From Coniochaeta sp. PMI_546 (taxonomy: Eukaryota > Ascomycota > Sordariomycetes > Coniochaetales > Coniochaetaceae): 64,000 nt of DNA. Both the position numbers and the translations under genes were made by a program. Within the stretch, counting starts at the first letter, position 1. The number at the start of each line of letters is the position of its first letter. Positions 21,827-32,354 of the stretch are shown here, piece after piece. Where the stretch lies: assembly GCA_021432605.1 (NCBI GenBank), contig MU271159.1, positions 248,001 to 312,000 of the forward strand. Reading direction: 5' to 3'. Below the pieces are notes generated by a model. It was not told where the DNA came from and ran no database searches. It saw only the letters and a list, made by a program, of their open reading frames with translations.

Positions 21827-22703
21827 CTAGTGCTGAGTCTGGATATGGCGGTTTAGATTGTCGCTGCGCCTAATCGATTTGTCACAGAAAGGACACTCTC
21901 CTCTGTCAATGGGATAGTTGCATTGCAGAGCCCATTTTTCGTGGTTTGTCCCGACGTGGCGTCTCTTATCCTTCTCACTCCACCCTTCTTCCCACGGACA
22001 ATCTGGATTCGGACATTTCTGATGCTGCTTCAAATGAATCCTAGTAGCAGGATGTTAGACCAGACATACAAGAAGTTATGCTTGATGAACTAGAAGGCTA
22101 TCGGGACTATCGACTGATGATGAGGGTGCTACACTCACTCCAGCATACTCGTAGACGGGGCCTTCCAGCTGCAGCCTTTCCGAGTACAACGCAGACGTCT
22201 TCTATTTGTTACTCGGCGTTTATTCGGGCCGGTTCTACACATATTTGAAGGGGAAAATTAGCAAGGTATGAAATAAAAGGAGACGAGGTAACCTACTTCT
22301 CAATTGTTGGTCCTGACTCTTCCTCACGCGCTCCAATGGACGTGGAAGCAGCCAAAGAAACATGCAAAGGCCAGTCATTATTCTCGGGCACCGGTGTGAC
22401 CATATCTGCAACAAGGCTATTATGCTCTTGATAGAACGATCGCGATTCACCAGTAGCTCAAGCCGCGGGCGATGGTGCTGAGAAATCTGGCTGGTCTAGT
22501 AGTGCTGGGTCAACGGTCCAGCTGTCGTCGGCAAGCATCAGCTGTGTTGAGGGCAGAATTTCTAAAGCCTCGGAGGAAGGATTGGCGCTGTCAATCGTCG
22601 TCAAGTTATGCCAAGGGTACAGCTGCTCTCCCCAATCCTCATCTCCCCATAATATAGGATTTTCTGCTCCTTGGCGGAATTCTGGACCCAGGTGTGAAGC
22701 CAT
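21827..22703 (-). pseudogene. Three-finger C2H2 protein with one in-frame TGA
   Basis: Exons 22703-22451, 22405-22297, 22234-22139 and 22040-21827 sum to 224 codons with all three introns (45, 62 and 98 bp) in phase. The C-terminal 95 residues hold three C2H2 fingers: RLRCTRKGCSWK...HLKQH, CPNPDCPWEEGW...HVGTNH, and CPFCDKSIRRSDNLNRHIQ ending in His. The N-terminal exon (MASHLGPEFRQG) looks like an acidic activation-type region. The only flaw is a TGA at 22458-22460 near the end of exon 1. It could be a nonsense mutation, a sequence error, or a sign that translation starts at the ATG in exon 2, giving a 125-140 residue finger-only protein. The family suggests a DNA-binding regulator. Confidence 0.68.
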
Positions 22704-23681
22704 GGTCCGATGGGGGTTCTGCGGTTACCAAAAAGGATGGCTGTCAATGAAGCATATGCCACAGGTCGGCGAACCCGGGCTATCTCAGTATATAATCTGA
22801 TTATGTGACGAAACCTGACTCTTCGGATGAGAGAAAAGTTGAGATAGTGCAGCCTCTTTCTTCTGGGGAGTGATCGCCATGATTTATACACGCGGGAGCG
22901 ACTGTCTATCGACGCCAAGAGATGCATCCTAGGTCTAGTGCGAGATGGCGGACTCGAGGCGTTCTTTGGAGCGAAAGGCATTGGTATGTTGGATTAGATT
23001 GTTGAGAGTCGGTCGATTACGTACCCAGGACATGCAGACCTTGTCTAGGTACCTTATGTACTATACATGCGAGGTTCGTTTGAGCGTCGAAGCTAAGGTC
23101 GGGCACAAACATTGACGTACCTGAGGTGGGTAAGGGACCCAACGGTACCTCGAGGTACGTACTGTCCTTAAGTACCCCTAAGGTGGGCAGGCAAAACGCT
23201 TTCATTGCTCGACGTCGAGGCAGATTGATGACCACACGACCCACTTTCCGACACCACTGTCCACTCAAGATATCTGGCCTCCCGAATGAGACTACCGGAG
23301 CCTGCTTATTTCACCTCAGTCGGCGGCCCAACTTTTTTCGTATCATCGACCAACCAGTGGTGTGCGGCCTCCCGCATGATAACATACCCTGCTTCTAATA
23401 GTTGTTGGCAATAAAAGCAACATAGATCAGGTCAAGCTATGAGGAGATTATCGATGTTTTGGCCGACTGTGTCGACTTTATCTGGCTTCGTCTTGAAGCC
23501 TAAACGATAATATCACACAGAATATGGTGCTGAAGTGATTAACCGAGCCTAGAAACCAATATGTGATCTGGCTTCTGAGGGCATGGAAAAAGAGATTTGA
23601 TCCCATATATATAATATGACGAGGCGACGAATCCTCTGCCTCAACCGCCAAAGCCCAAGAGTATCTTGGGTGCCCATTGCA
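22704..23681. other. intergenic, with a cluster of GGTACC palindromes
   Basis: No gene. Between 23010 and 23190 there are several short palindromic motifs (GGTACC at 23048 and 23144, GTACGT at 23156, CTTAAGTACC nearby). Such KpnI-like palindromes are scattered in many mould genomes. Confidence 0.45.
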
Positions 23682-24211
23682 TCACCAGGGCCACCCTCTA
23701 GCGCTTCGTGCTTGTCGCGACCCTGCTATCTCTGATTGATCCGGTGCGTGGCGAGGCTCAATCAAACCGGGTTGTGATGGGCTCGGCTTGCCAGTCGCCG
23801 GTCCTGATGTCGTGGACATGACCTTGGTGGTTAAAGTTGAGGTACCCGAAGTAGAAGTGTTCGGGCGAGGAAGACTATAATTGACCTCAACACAGTAGGA
23901 GTTGTCGACCTTGATGCTACTGTAGTTATCTTTCACTACCGAATTCTACGAAAGACATCTACAGTGAGCACAATGGACAAATCCAAGAGAATTAGAGGAA
24001 CTTACCCAATCGACAAAATCGGCATGTTGAAGACCCCATGACTTCTCGAAGTACGCGCACGTGTACGAGCTTTCGAGAAAGTATCGTAATTCGTTCAGTC
24101 ACTGGCGGTCCCAGGGTCAACCGAACCGGACTCGCACTTGCTAAACAGGCCAACGTTCGGAACAGCCGCATCGCCGACGGCGAGCAGAGATACAAAGAGG
24201 CCCAAAACCAT
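23682..24211 (-). pseudogene. Decayed LysM-domain secreted protein
   Basis: Reads from an ATG at 24211 into a hydrophobic leader (MVLGLFVSLLAVG), then CESGSVDPGTASD. A LysM repeat follows: CAYFEKSWGLQHADFVDW continues across an intron into NSVVKDNYSSIKVDNSYCVE. The tail is Ser/Thr/Pro-rich. LysM proteins of fungi are secreted chitin binders that hide or protect the hyphal wall. The reading frame carries about two breaks in the upstream half, so this looks like a relic of a secreted LysM protein and not a working gene. Confidence 0.7.
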
Positions 24212-24868
24212 GATGGGTTTGTTCTCGTTGATTAGAGATCACCGCACCTGGAAAGTACTGCAATTCTAATTCTGAAAGAGAAACGAGTGACTGGGTAGGA
24301 AAAGGCTTTTGAAACGATGTCGTTCCTTTGGTATTTAAATATATAGGAAACCGCAAATGTTGCCCTGAAGCCTCGTCGCTCTCGCTCTCGCAACCCCGAG
24401 TAAGCGAAAGCCCGTTCGACAGCGGTAGTACGTACGACCCGACTGACACCATGGTCCATATCGAGAAGACTGCCCGTACCCGATCTTGAAGATATGTACA
24501 TTCGTACCTCTCTCCTTGACTCTGAGGTTTTCGTGATTGGAAGTGTTATTTCCAGGTTGTTCGGGAAGGAAGCCGGCATCAAGTGACACGGATATCCGAA
24601 CCGTATCATGCGAACAGCGACGGCGAATCAAGACGTGGATGGTTTCATTGCCTAATTCTTGGCACTTTCCGCGGAGAATCGCTTTCGTAATGCCGCACTG
24701 TGTTGCCCTCCAGGAGACCAGATAAACAGTGCCTGTGTTCAATAGTTCAACTTCTGCATGATCTCTCGCGATTCTTACCTTCCAATTGTGTCAGTTGGTG
24801 CTCAACTCATTAGAATCCCCCGCGTGCCAAGCCAGTTTTGCGCGTTTTGTGGCGGCACGGACGGCAAT
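24212..24868. other. intergenic, no gene supported
   Basis: Overlapping minus-strand open frames between 24232 and 24742 do not resemble any protein family and have no consistent exon structure. Confidence 0.45.
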
Positions 24869-25527
24869 ATGTCTGAACTCGAGGACTACATCGCCAAGAT
24901 CAGAGCCCGTGAAGCGCAGACCTGGGGCTTTGCCATCTACAGAACCGCCTACGGCGCAACAACTGACGTACCCTGGCAGTCACTCCTTGAGGCTATCCGT
25001 GCCAACGTTCGAACGGAAGTGCTCGGCCTCCGGGTCCCCCGCGGAGGAAACCCGCCCCGCTTCTCTGACGAGGAGACGCAGAGGTGCGAAGAATTCTTGT
25101 CACTACTCAAAGTTGATGTCAGAGAGGACCAGAGAATTCTGGAAGGCGTGCCATGGACCGTGTACGGGAGCTGATCAAAGAAACCGACCCGCGGCCGACG
25201 GACGACGACCGCCTCGGCGGCACCTTGACAACACTACAAGGCGTCTTCTTGTACGTTGATGACGAGGTGTTGCAAGCGGCCCAAACTCCAACTGGCTCTC
25301 GTCCTTCGTGGGCCAAGGTGGTGGAGCTTGACTACAAACCAGAGCAGCACAAGGGAAACAGACGAGTCGGCCTTCAAAGCTACTTCGGGTGGATGAAGCT
25401 GTCTACTGGCAGGTTTTTTCAACCGTGGCGGGACCTGGAAGGCCAGGATTTGTGGAAACTTGCACCACGGAACTCGGATGAGAGATTGCTGACGATATGG
25501 GATGGGGTTTTGAACAACCAAATGTAA
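24869..25527 (+). pseudogene. Fungal hypothetical protein with one frameshift
   Basis: Starts MSELEDYIAKIRAR at 24869 and reads through WGFAIYRTAYG and EDQRILEG to about 25150. The same protein then continues in the next frame as MDRVRELIKETD to NNQM at 25527. The whole has the layout of a known unannotated fungal family of about 220 residues (WGF-IYR-TYG start, 'ED-LEG--DQVRE' middle, a Tyr/Val-Asp strand, and a GWM end). A single base missing near 25150 would explain the split, since no splice sites fit there. Either a recent mutation or a sequence error. Function unknown. Confidence 0.65.
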
Positions 25528-26039
25528 AATACAGGTACCTGTGGGGGACGAGGTCAAGGACATCGTATGGAAGTTATAGAGAGATTTCTGTTGATTAAGT
25601 ATTTCGCAGTGAACTGAAGGTCTATTTGAAAACGTCGAATGTAATTGAAACACTACTAACCACCTATGTTGGCCCCTCTTCCCAAGGTCATACCCGGAAG
25701 ATGCTACTATGTTTTATTGCTCCGCCAAAGCTCGCCGATGATACAGCAGTCTACCTTGCAGAGAGGCCATCGTCTGCGAAGAGATCGGCCAGATATCAAG
25801 TCAACTATCCCTCCAGCTGAGCCTGATGATTTCAAGCCTACAGGCAAGCGGCGAGTTCATGCCCAAGTCATACTCGGGCAAAGCTCGCAGCGACGCAGCC
25901 CTCAGACATACCCAACAAAAACTAGATTCCAGGGCGCAGCAATGGTTCTGTCCCATAGTCGTGAATACGGAGTTGTTCTGGTGTTCAAGATAGCTCTAAG
26001 TCCGTAATTATGCCCAGTTTAGACTTATATTTCTCAAGT
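25528..26039. other. intergenic
   Basis: No gene seen between the frameshifted protein and the 3' end of the amidase relic. Confidence 0.5.
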
Positions 26040-27911
26040 GTCTCCTCGCAGTCTTGTCCGTAGTATAGTATGGAACCTTGCTTGCAGTCTTACGGGGGCC
26101 TGGAGGCTGAGAACCTGATACTCTAGAGTTTTAGAAGCCCCCGGTCCCGCGCACCTTGCCTCGAGAACGTCCTTCAAGTCCGTTATCGGGATCTTGTACA
26201 TCTTGCCTACGCCCTTGTCATGAATCTGCTCAAATGCATGCGCTACCTTCAAGAGCGTCGCTTCTCCGAATCTCTTGGCAAGGAAACAGATTGGAAAGCT
26301 ACCACAAGGTCTTGTTAAAATGCGTGGCGTCAAAACAAGGGAAAGGTGCCTGACTTGCGGTATTCCTGGCGCAAGTGTTATCAGGTCGCCCTTTTCATAT
26401 TTAACTACAGGAGTATCCGGTCCGTATAAACCAAGCGGGACTGCGATAACGGGCAATCCACTGAGGCTCACGCATGACACTTGGGTGCTTGCTGCAGTCG
26501 GTACCACCAAGATATCGAGTTTCTATTTATCCAGAGCTCCAACAATTCCAACTTCAGAGACAATGTAGAACGAAGTTCTTCAACTTCTTGTATTTCTTCG
26601 ATTCATAGTGTGCTTTTTCGGGGCAAGTTCGAAGGTGGCCGAATCATAACGTGGAAACTCCTCCTTTGGGGTATCCTTGGTGTATTCGACGAGGTCTTCG
26701 AGGGAATGCAGGTTATTGGGATTTGTCGTGAGACTGTTGAGGTAGGTGGCAAGGCTTTCAGCCAGGTCAGCGACTGCCACGGACATCCTGTCCGAAGACA
26801 AGTAGGCTTCCCAGTCGTTTGCTGCTAAGAGCTTTACCTCATCGATTAACTCTGCGCCGGCAGATTTGAATGCTTCTATGGCCTTATTGAAAGCTCACGC
26901 TTCATCCGGCTTGTTGCCAAGAGACTGCCTGGGTATACCGACTCGGATGCCTTTCAAGTCCTTGGACTGGCATGCAGCACTGTAGTCTGGGACCTTATCG
27001 AATGGGATGTCCTGTGTTAGAGCATCCCCATCACTCTTGCTTGCTATGGCGGTCAAGACACTTGGTGCATTTTTTACAGAGCGAGTGAAGGGTCCGACAG
27101 TGTCGAGATGGTTGGAAGCTGGAATGACTCCAACGCGCGAAACGAGACCAGTGGTGGGCTGGAGACCGACAAAGTTCGCGTTTCCTGCAGGATTGCAAAT
27201 GCTTCCGTCCGTCTAAGACAATCAGGAAGGAACATAAGGGTTAAGACGTGGACATCGGTAACGTATCTCGGTCCCAAGGGAAGCAAAGGTCAATCCAAGA
27301 GCAGTGGAAAACCGCTGCCCGTGCTACTGCCGGATGCTTTCCTCTTGGGATAGAAGGAGCCGCTACACTGACCTCCCCTAGCGCACTATCCTGTCGCCCC
27401 ATTCATCCACCTATAGTTCGCCCACTCCGTAAGAGTCGCTTTTCCCAGGATGATCGCGATCTCTTCACGTAGATTGGTCACGACGGTGGCCTCGTGTGCA
27501 GGCTTAGCTCCCAACAACGGGTACGAGCCCACAGTAGCCTCCATGCAATCGAGCGTGATGATGTTATCCTTCAATAGGAAAGGTATACCATGCAGGGGTC
27601 TTGATGACCATGATCAGCACAAGTAGCAAAACAAACCCCCACCACCGGACGTACCCTCTCCTCCCAGAAGCCTTTGCCTCGTCGTCCAAATTTTAGGCAA
27701 TTGACACGACTTCCTCTTTAACCTGCAGGATAGAGCTAAAGACCGGGCCAACTTCTTCGGCTCGTTTGATATAGGGCCGGACAAGTTCGGTGGCACTGAA
27801 AGTCCCGCTCTCGAGCCCGGCGTCGATGTCAGCAAGTGAGATTTCTAGCAAGGAACGTATGACGGGCACTGGAGTTCTGAAAGAGAATAACCATTTCAGA
27901 AGCGCTGCCAT
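26040..27911 (-). pseudogene. Broken amidase (amidase-signature family)
   Basis: Minus-strand frames starting MAALLKWLFSFRTP at 27911 spell a full fungal amidase in order: SLLEISLADIDAGLESG; PLHGIPFLLKDNI (after a likely GTACGT intron near 27650); ATLTEWANYRWMNG; the Gly/Ser-rich signature KASGSSTGSGF; GLQPTTGLVSRVGVIP; LHSLEDLVEYTKDTPKEEFP; and the C-terminal LSGLPVIAVPLGLYG with EATLLKVAHAFEQ. The signature Ser and the core KDN Lys are still readable. Several in-frame stops and frame changes interrupt it, for example a TAA after the LQVKEEVVSIA segment and frame changes near 27350 and 26550. The family hydrolyses amide bonds; this copy cannot make a full-length enzyme. Confidence 0.78.
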
Positions 27912-28183
27912 TGCAATGTAAATACCAGCGGAATGTGCGAGAGCTCGGGATGGGGCCATGCGGCGAAGCGGTTTGCGTGATCTGCATAGCATACCGTACT
28001 TAATTTTCAGTGCCTCGGCAGCGAAGATTGAGGGGCACCGCGCGAATACCCCGAGCCGGTACGGTGGAAGAAAGGGAAACCTTAGTTTTGGTTGGAATCC
28101 TTGGGGACTATAGCCCCAAACCCTACTGCCAAACGTGCACACTCCATACCAGCAGGATTCTAAGGTGGAGGCCGTCACCATAA

Positions 28184-28815
28184 TGGCTCCATTCCCTGTT
28201 GCGGACGAACTTCCGGCTGTTCAGTCGCAATTCAACTTCACAGAGGACCTTCTTTACAAAAAAGAAAAGCCAAACTTTTGCAGAACATCCCTGCCACCTG
28301 AGCAGCAGCATCTCCGCATCAACGAGGTATTCAAACCAGTCGAGGCCAATATCGCTGACCTCCGAGTACACGAGCGCCTTTTCTCACTCGACAAGCAAAT
28401 GAGCTATCATCGCCGGAGGGCCTTCTGAGCTATATCAGCGAGTCAATTAAAGTAACTTGATATGATTAGTGCCTGCTTGCGTAGCTAATCTAGCCTCCGT
28501 TGCTTAAGCGCGTGGCGACCGACATAAAGGTTCGTGAAGAACTATTCACTTGGCTTTGTCGAGCCGAGCTCTATCAAATCAGAAGATCTGATAGCCGCAG
28601 ACCAGGCCAACAGCCGGTATATTGGAGACATCTACCTACTTTGCCTCAGGGATTACCATCGCTGGTTCTGGCTCAGCCAACAAGCTCCACACGAACTACT
28701 GATCTTCACTAGCTTTGATACTCATCGTGACAACGGGCAGATCTCAGGTACTTCAATCGGCGCATCCAACTCATTTCTATCCTCTGACACTACGCTAACA
28801 ATGAGATCAACCTAG
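28184..28815 (+). pseudogene. CmcJ/NvfI-like oxygenase remnant with internal deletion
   Basis: The first piece (28184-28428, MAPFPVADELPAV) has the family N-terminus, with FTEDLLYKKEKPNF and ADLRVHERLFSLDKQ. A second piece at about 28540-28815 has the family C-terminus: SSIKSEDLIAADQ, DYHRWFWLSQQAPHELLIF and FDTHRD. In the CmcJ/GA4-desaturase-like family these parts are separated by roughly 150 residues that include the His-containing core. Here the middle is missing, so the copy is dead. The family carries out oxygenation or desaturation in secondary metabolism. It lies head to head with the broken amidase. Confidence 0.7.
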
Positions 28816-29616
28816 GTGTTCCTCACTCATCGTTTGGACTCGCTGACGGCGTTAGGTCAGGGGATAGCATTGAGCTTCGGGTAACTGTAGTCGGTCGCAA
28901 ACCAGAGAAATGAGAGTAAGTTGCGGCTGCCGCCGAGCAATGTGTGCAAATATTGTTATCGGAATGGAGCTGACGGCCACATCGGGTCGAGGTTTGGTTA
29001 CCAGTTGTGCTTCTTGCTTCGGGTTATTGTCTGTGATCATGCCTCGTAAGGACGACCGACATATTTGGACTTATTGTATCTAGACAGCGACAGGAGATAC
29101 CACAAGTGCGGAGAGGCCGCGAGCCCCTAAGAATGAGGGACTCTCTTACAAGGTGGTTATCGCAAAACCATGGTTGATCAGGGTTCTGCAGTCACGAGAG
29201 GTACGCGCGTCTGTCGCCAGTTGCAATGCAGTGCAGAGTTGCTTCTAACATACTTCGCGTTGGTACCAGTGGTCGGGGTCATCCTCGCCACGCATATATT
29301 CAACGGTCAACAAGATAAGGTCGGGGCACGGGTACATATGGACGGTCGACAGGATCTCTTTCACTAGGTCACCTAGGTATGCGTTAGACATTATTACATA
29401 AACTTAAATGAAAGCTCATCGGGTTAAGGTTGTAGACAAATCTTGCCAGCTATGGTTGAAACCTTGATCTAAGTGAACTTGGACTGAATTAGTCTCTGCC
29501 GTTAAATCCAGTCTGCGTGGCGTATATAAATCAACCACTGCTGCATCTGCTCGGGGGACTCGTCATATCCTTTTCGACAATTCCAACCAGCAGAAGAACA
29601 GTACACGCTTGAATGC
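28816..29616. other. intergenic
   Basis: No gene or repeat recognised. Possible promoter of the next gene in the last 200 bp. Confidence 0.5.
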
Positions 29617-30635
29617 ATGTTTTGCTCCCCAGTGTTCGGCAACGACTTTGAGCTGTTTTTCTCAGACACCTCTCCGCCTTCTCTGTACAGCGAGATGGCG
29701 GCACCTAGTGCTCGACCCATCAGGCCCTTGGTCATGACTCCCTCTGAGCCGACCAATTCCACAACGGATACCGTTGCAGAGCGCCAACAAACGGAATCCG
29801 AAAGCACCAATACAAGGGGCAGAGATAAGAGAGTTGAGAGCAAATCCGTGTCATCGTCCGCGGTATTGCGGTACCGCCGCTTCCTCGCTAGACTGTCTCA
29901 GCTTCTGTACACCTATAAGGGTGTCACCACAACACAGAAGCCAGCCGTCAAAGTCGACTATTTCAATGTACCCTACCAATGGCTGGTCACCGCTACATTC
30001 TCCAACATGCGGGCAGCAACCGTGGGGCAATCCGGGGAATTCTGGACAGTGTGCGCATGCATCTACTTAGAAGACCTGCGCCAGCAACTCCATCTAGGCA
30101 TCGATCTCAAGAGTGAGAATCACGCATCCTCACCCGTATCAGAGTTCGTCGGTCCGGAGGGATCGCAGTATTTCACTCGGCATGCCCATGCGCACGGATC
30201 ACGGTTTTCGCCTGAGCAGACCAGCTGGTTTTGCAGGGCGTATCTTGCCAGCCGGAACCATGCCTGGACGCAGGATGCTGACGTATTGGGCCTCATCTCC
30301 TGCGACAGTCTGGAAAGGTATGTGAAGTCTCTAACTACTATTTTTGACTGGTTATGCCCTCCATGCACAGATCAATACTGACCACTCATCATATTTCTAG
30401 CATCGAGGTTTACAAGACCATGAGCGATTCACCGTTTCTGCTGCCGTCGTCTGATCCAGCCTCCTGGTCTGAGCACGTGTCGATACCGGCCGAGGCGGAA
30501 ATCGTCTATCAGATGAGCCTGGACGATTTTGGGTGCTCAGAGACAACAAAGACGGGGTACAAGCGGGTTGCTGAGACGATGCAAAATCGACCTATGCTCG
30601 AGAAACTCTTTGGAGCTCGTAGCTCGGAGGATTAG
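29617..30635 (+). CDS. Unknown fungal protein
   Basis: Exons 29617-30317 and 30401-30635 with an 83-bp GTATGT...TCTAG intron; the junction restores a Ser codon (311 aa). The first 80 residues are low complexity, rich in Ser/Thr/Pro. The remainder looks globular: VDYFNVPYQWLVTATFS, FWTVCACIYLEDLRQQLHL, SWFCRAYLASRNHAW, and MSLDDFGCSETTKTGY near the end. There are no signal peptide, membrane spans or catalytic motifs that I recognise. Isolated between decayed genes and a secreted protein. Confidence 0.65.
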
Positions 30636-31599
30636 CAAAAGGGGAGCAATGAACCCGTCCGGGGGATTGTTAGCGGCGACACGAATCGGAGACGTTGTGA
30701 GCCTCGAGTTTTGCTTACTTGATCGTTCTGTGTTACGAGGAAAGCGGCGCGCGTGCGTATTGGCGTAATCCTGGCGTACTTTGTTCTTTTCGTCCCCCAT
30801 ACTTTGGCATCTGGGGAAGAGGATACACGGCTTGATTTCCGTTGCCTTTTTCCTGCTGGGCCCGCTGATGCGTCGTGTACCTCTGGCCTGGCTCATGGTC
30901 GAACTCTTGTTGCCCAGAAGGCACGTAGTTGATTGTGAGTCCTGTTGGAGACAGCCTTTCGCACACTTTGCCATGCTTCTTCAAAGTCTCCAGTAGATGC
31001 ATTGTGCGTTGTGAAGAGGGGCAAGTGAAGGCCCCTCTAGAGCAAGCGATAGTCAGGATGTAAGACGACATGTATAAGAGGCGTTTCTCGGGTTACGCAG
31101 TTGGTTGGACAAGGGGCCAAGAATAAAGCTACTCAGTTAACCCTGTACAAGAGCTACGGGTATCCCGGATCCCGGATAACGCCCCCTTGACATTGGATAA
31201 GCGAGGCTTTAGTGGCCTTTGAAAGATTACTTCTCAATAAGATTTTAAAGGTGAGCGCTGATAGTTACTTTTAGTATACTGATACTACTTTAGTAGAGAG
31301 AGGAATTCTGTTCCTGCCGGTAGTAGGGTAAATAACGAATTGGGGGTCAACGCATTTTGAGCTATATCGCCTGATCAGCCTGAAGTAAGCTGGAGCAAGC
31401 AAGTCGAGCCTGCGACCAATTCCAATACACATCTCATCTGGATTATATGAAGCTACTCTAACCCCGTCGGTAGATGGTCGGGAAAGGTTTCGGTACAAAA
31501 GGAATTGTGAAGATTGAGCCATCGCCCATATTTCTCACATAGCTGAGGAATAGGAGATCGGGGAGCTTCAACTTAATCCACCATCCCAATCTTGGAACT
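30636..31599. other. intergenic
   Basis: About 960 bp; short overlapping open frames only. AT-richer near 31200-31300. No element recognised. Confidence 0.5.
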
Positions 31600-32354
31600 A
31601 TGATGGTGCACCTTGCCGCTTGGTTCTTATGTTTACTTCTTGGTCTTCGGGCTGCTGCATCTCCATTGGAAGGGCAGCACGGGTACGCTGACTCCGAGGT
31701 GAGCACCGTGGTCAAGGGGGCAACTCTTGGACAGCCATTCCCGAACCGGCCAAAGATGTTACGAACGACCAATAGTCAAAAATGCACTATCGAGTCTTTC
31801 ACCAACATCACCAGCTTCATTCTTCGAGAATACCGGATCGAGACTGTTGTCGGCGCTGGCAATCGCACGCAACTCCGGGGGACACTCGCGGTGGAAAACA
31901 CGGGCTCGGGAGACACATACCGATTGTACCACATCCCCGTCTCCGTCGGCGGTGGGGTCTGGAGCGTATGCAGAGCCGGTGAAGAAGAGCCTCTGCCGCC
32001 GCAATTAGTTATATGTCAATACTTGTTAGAGCGACGGAATGGCAGGATTGGTTTCCGGTTTGAGTGGTATTGTGACGATAAGGATCCGAACCGCCCGTAT
32101 GGAACATATCCCGACTCTTGACCCTTCACGAGACCACCTTTCTCCTTCGAACAGGAAGAGCTAATATATGCATAATTCGATTTAGGGTCCTTTTCGACGC
32201 CACAGTGATAGGGGAGCTACCTGCTGAAGTTTGTGTAGCTCAAAACGGTACCGGTGGAGTAACGCAGTCGTGCGGGCTGCCAGTCAATGTCACGGAAGTC
32301 CAGCTGCCAATACAGAATATTTCATGGCAGCCATATTCCGAACCAACAGACTGA
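31600..32354 (+). CDS. Small secreted cysteine-containing protein
   Basis: Exons 31600-32096 and 32186-32354 with an 89-bp intron (GTATGG...TTTAG), restoring a Pro codon (221 aa). The N-terminus is a clear signal peptide (MMVHLAAWFLCLLLGLRAAA). The mature part has six cysteines and several N-glycosylation sequons (NIT, NRT, NGT, NVT, NIS). Strand-like segments such as LRGTLAVENTGSGDTYRLY suggest a beta-sandwich fold like other small secreted fungal proteins. It matches no family I can name. It could be an effector or wall-associated protein; that is inference from size and secretion only. Confidence 0.72.

Noticed and set aside
22601-22981. 126-aa minus-strand open frame rich in Arg
   Set aside because: Overlaps the zinc-finger exon 1 in another frame and has no recognisable content.
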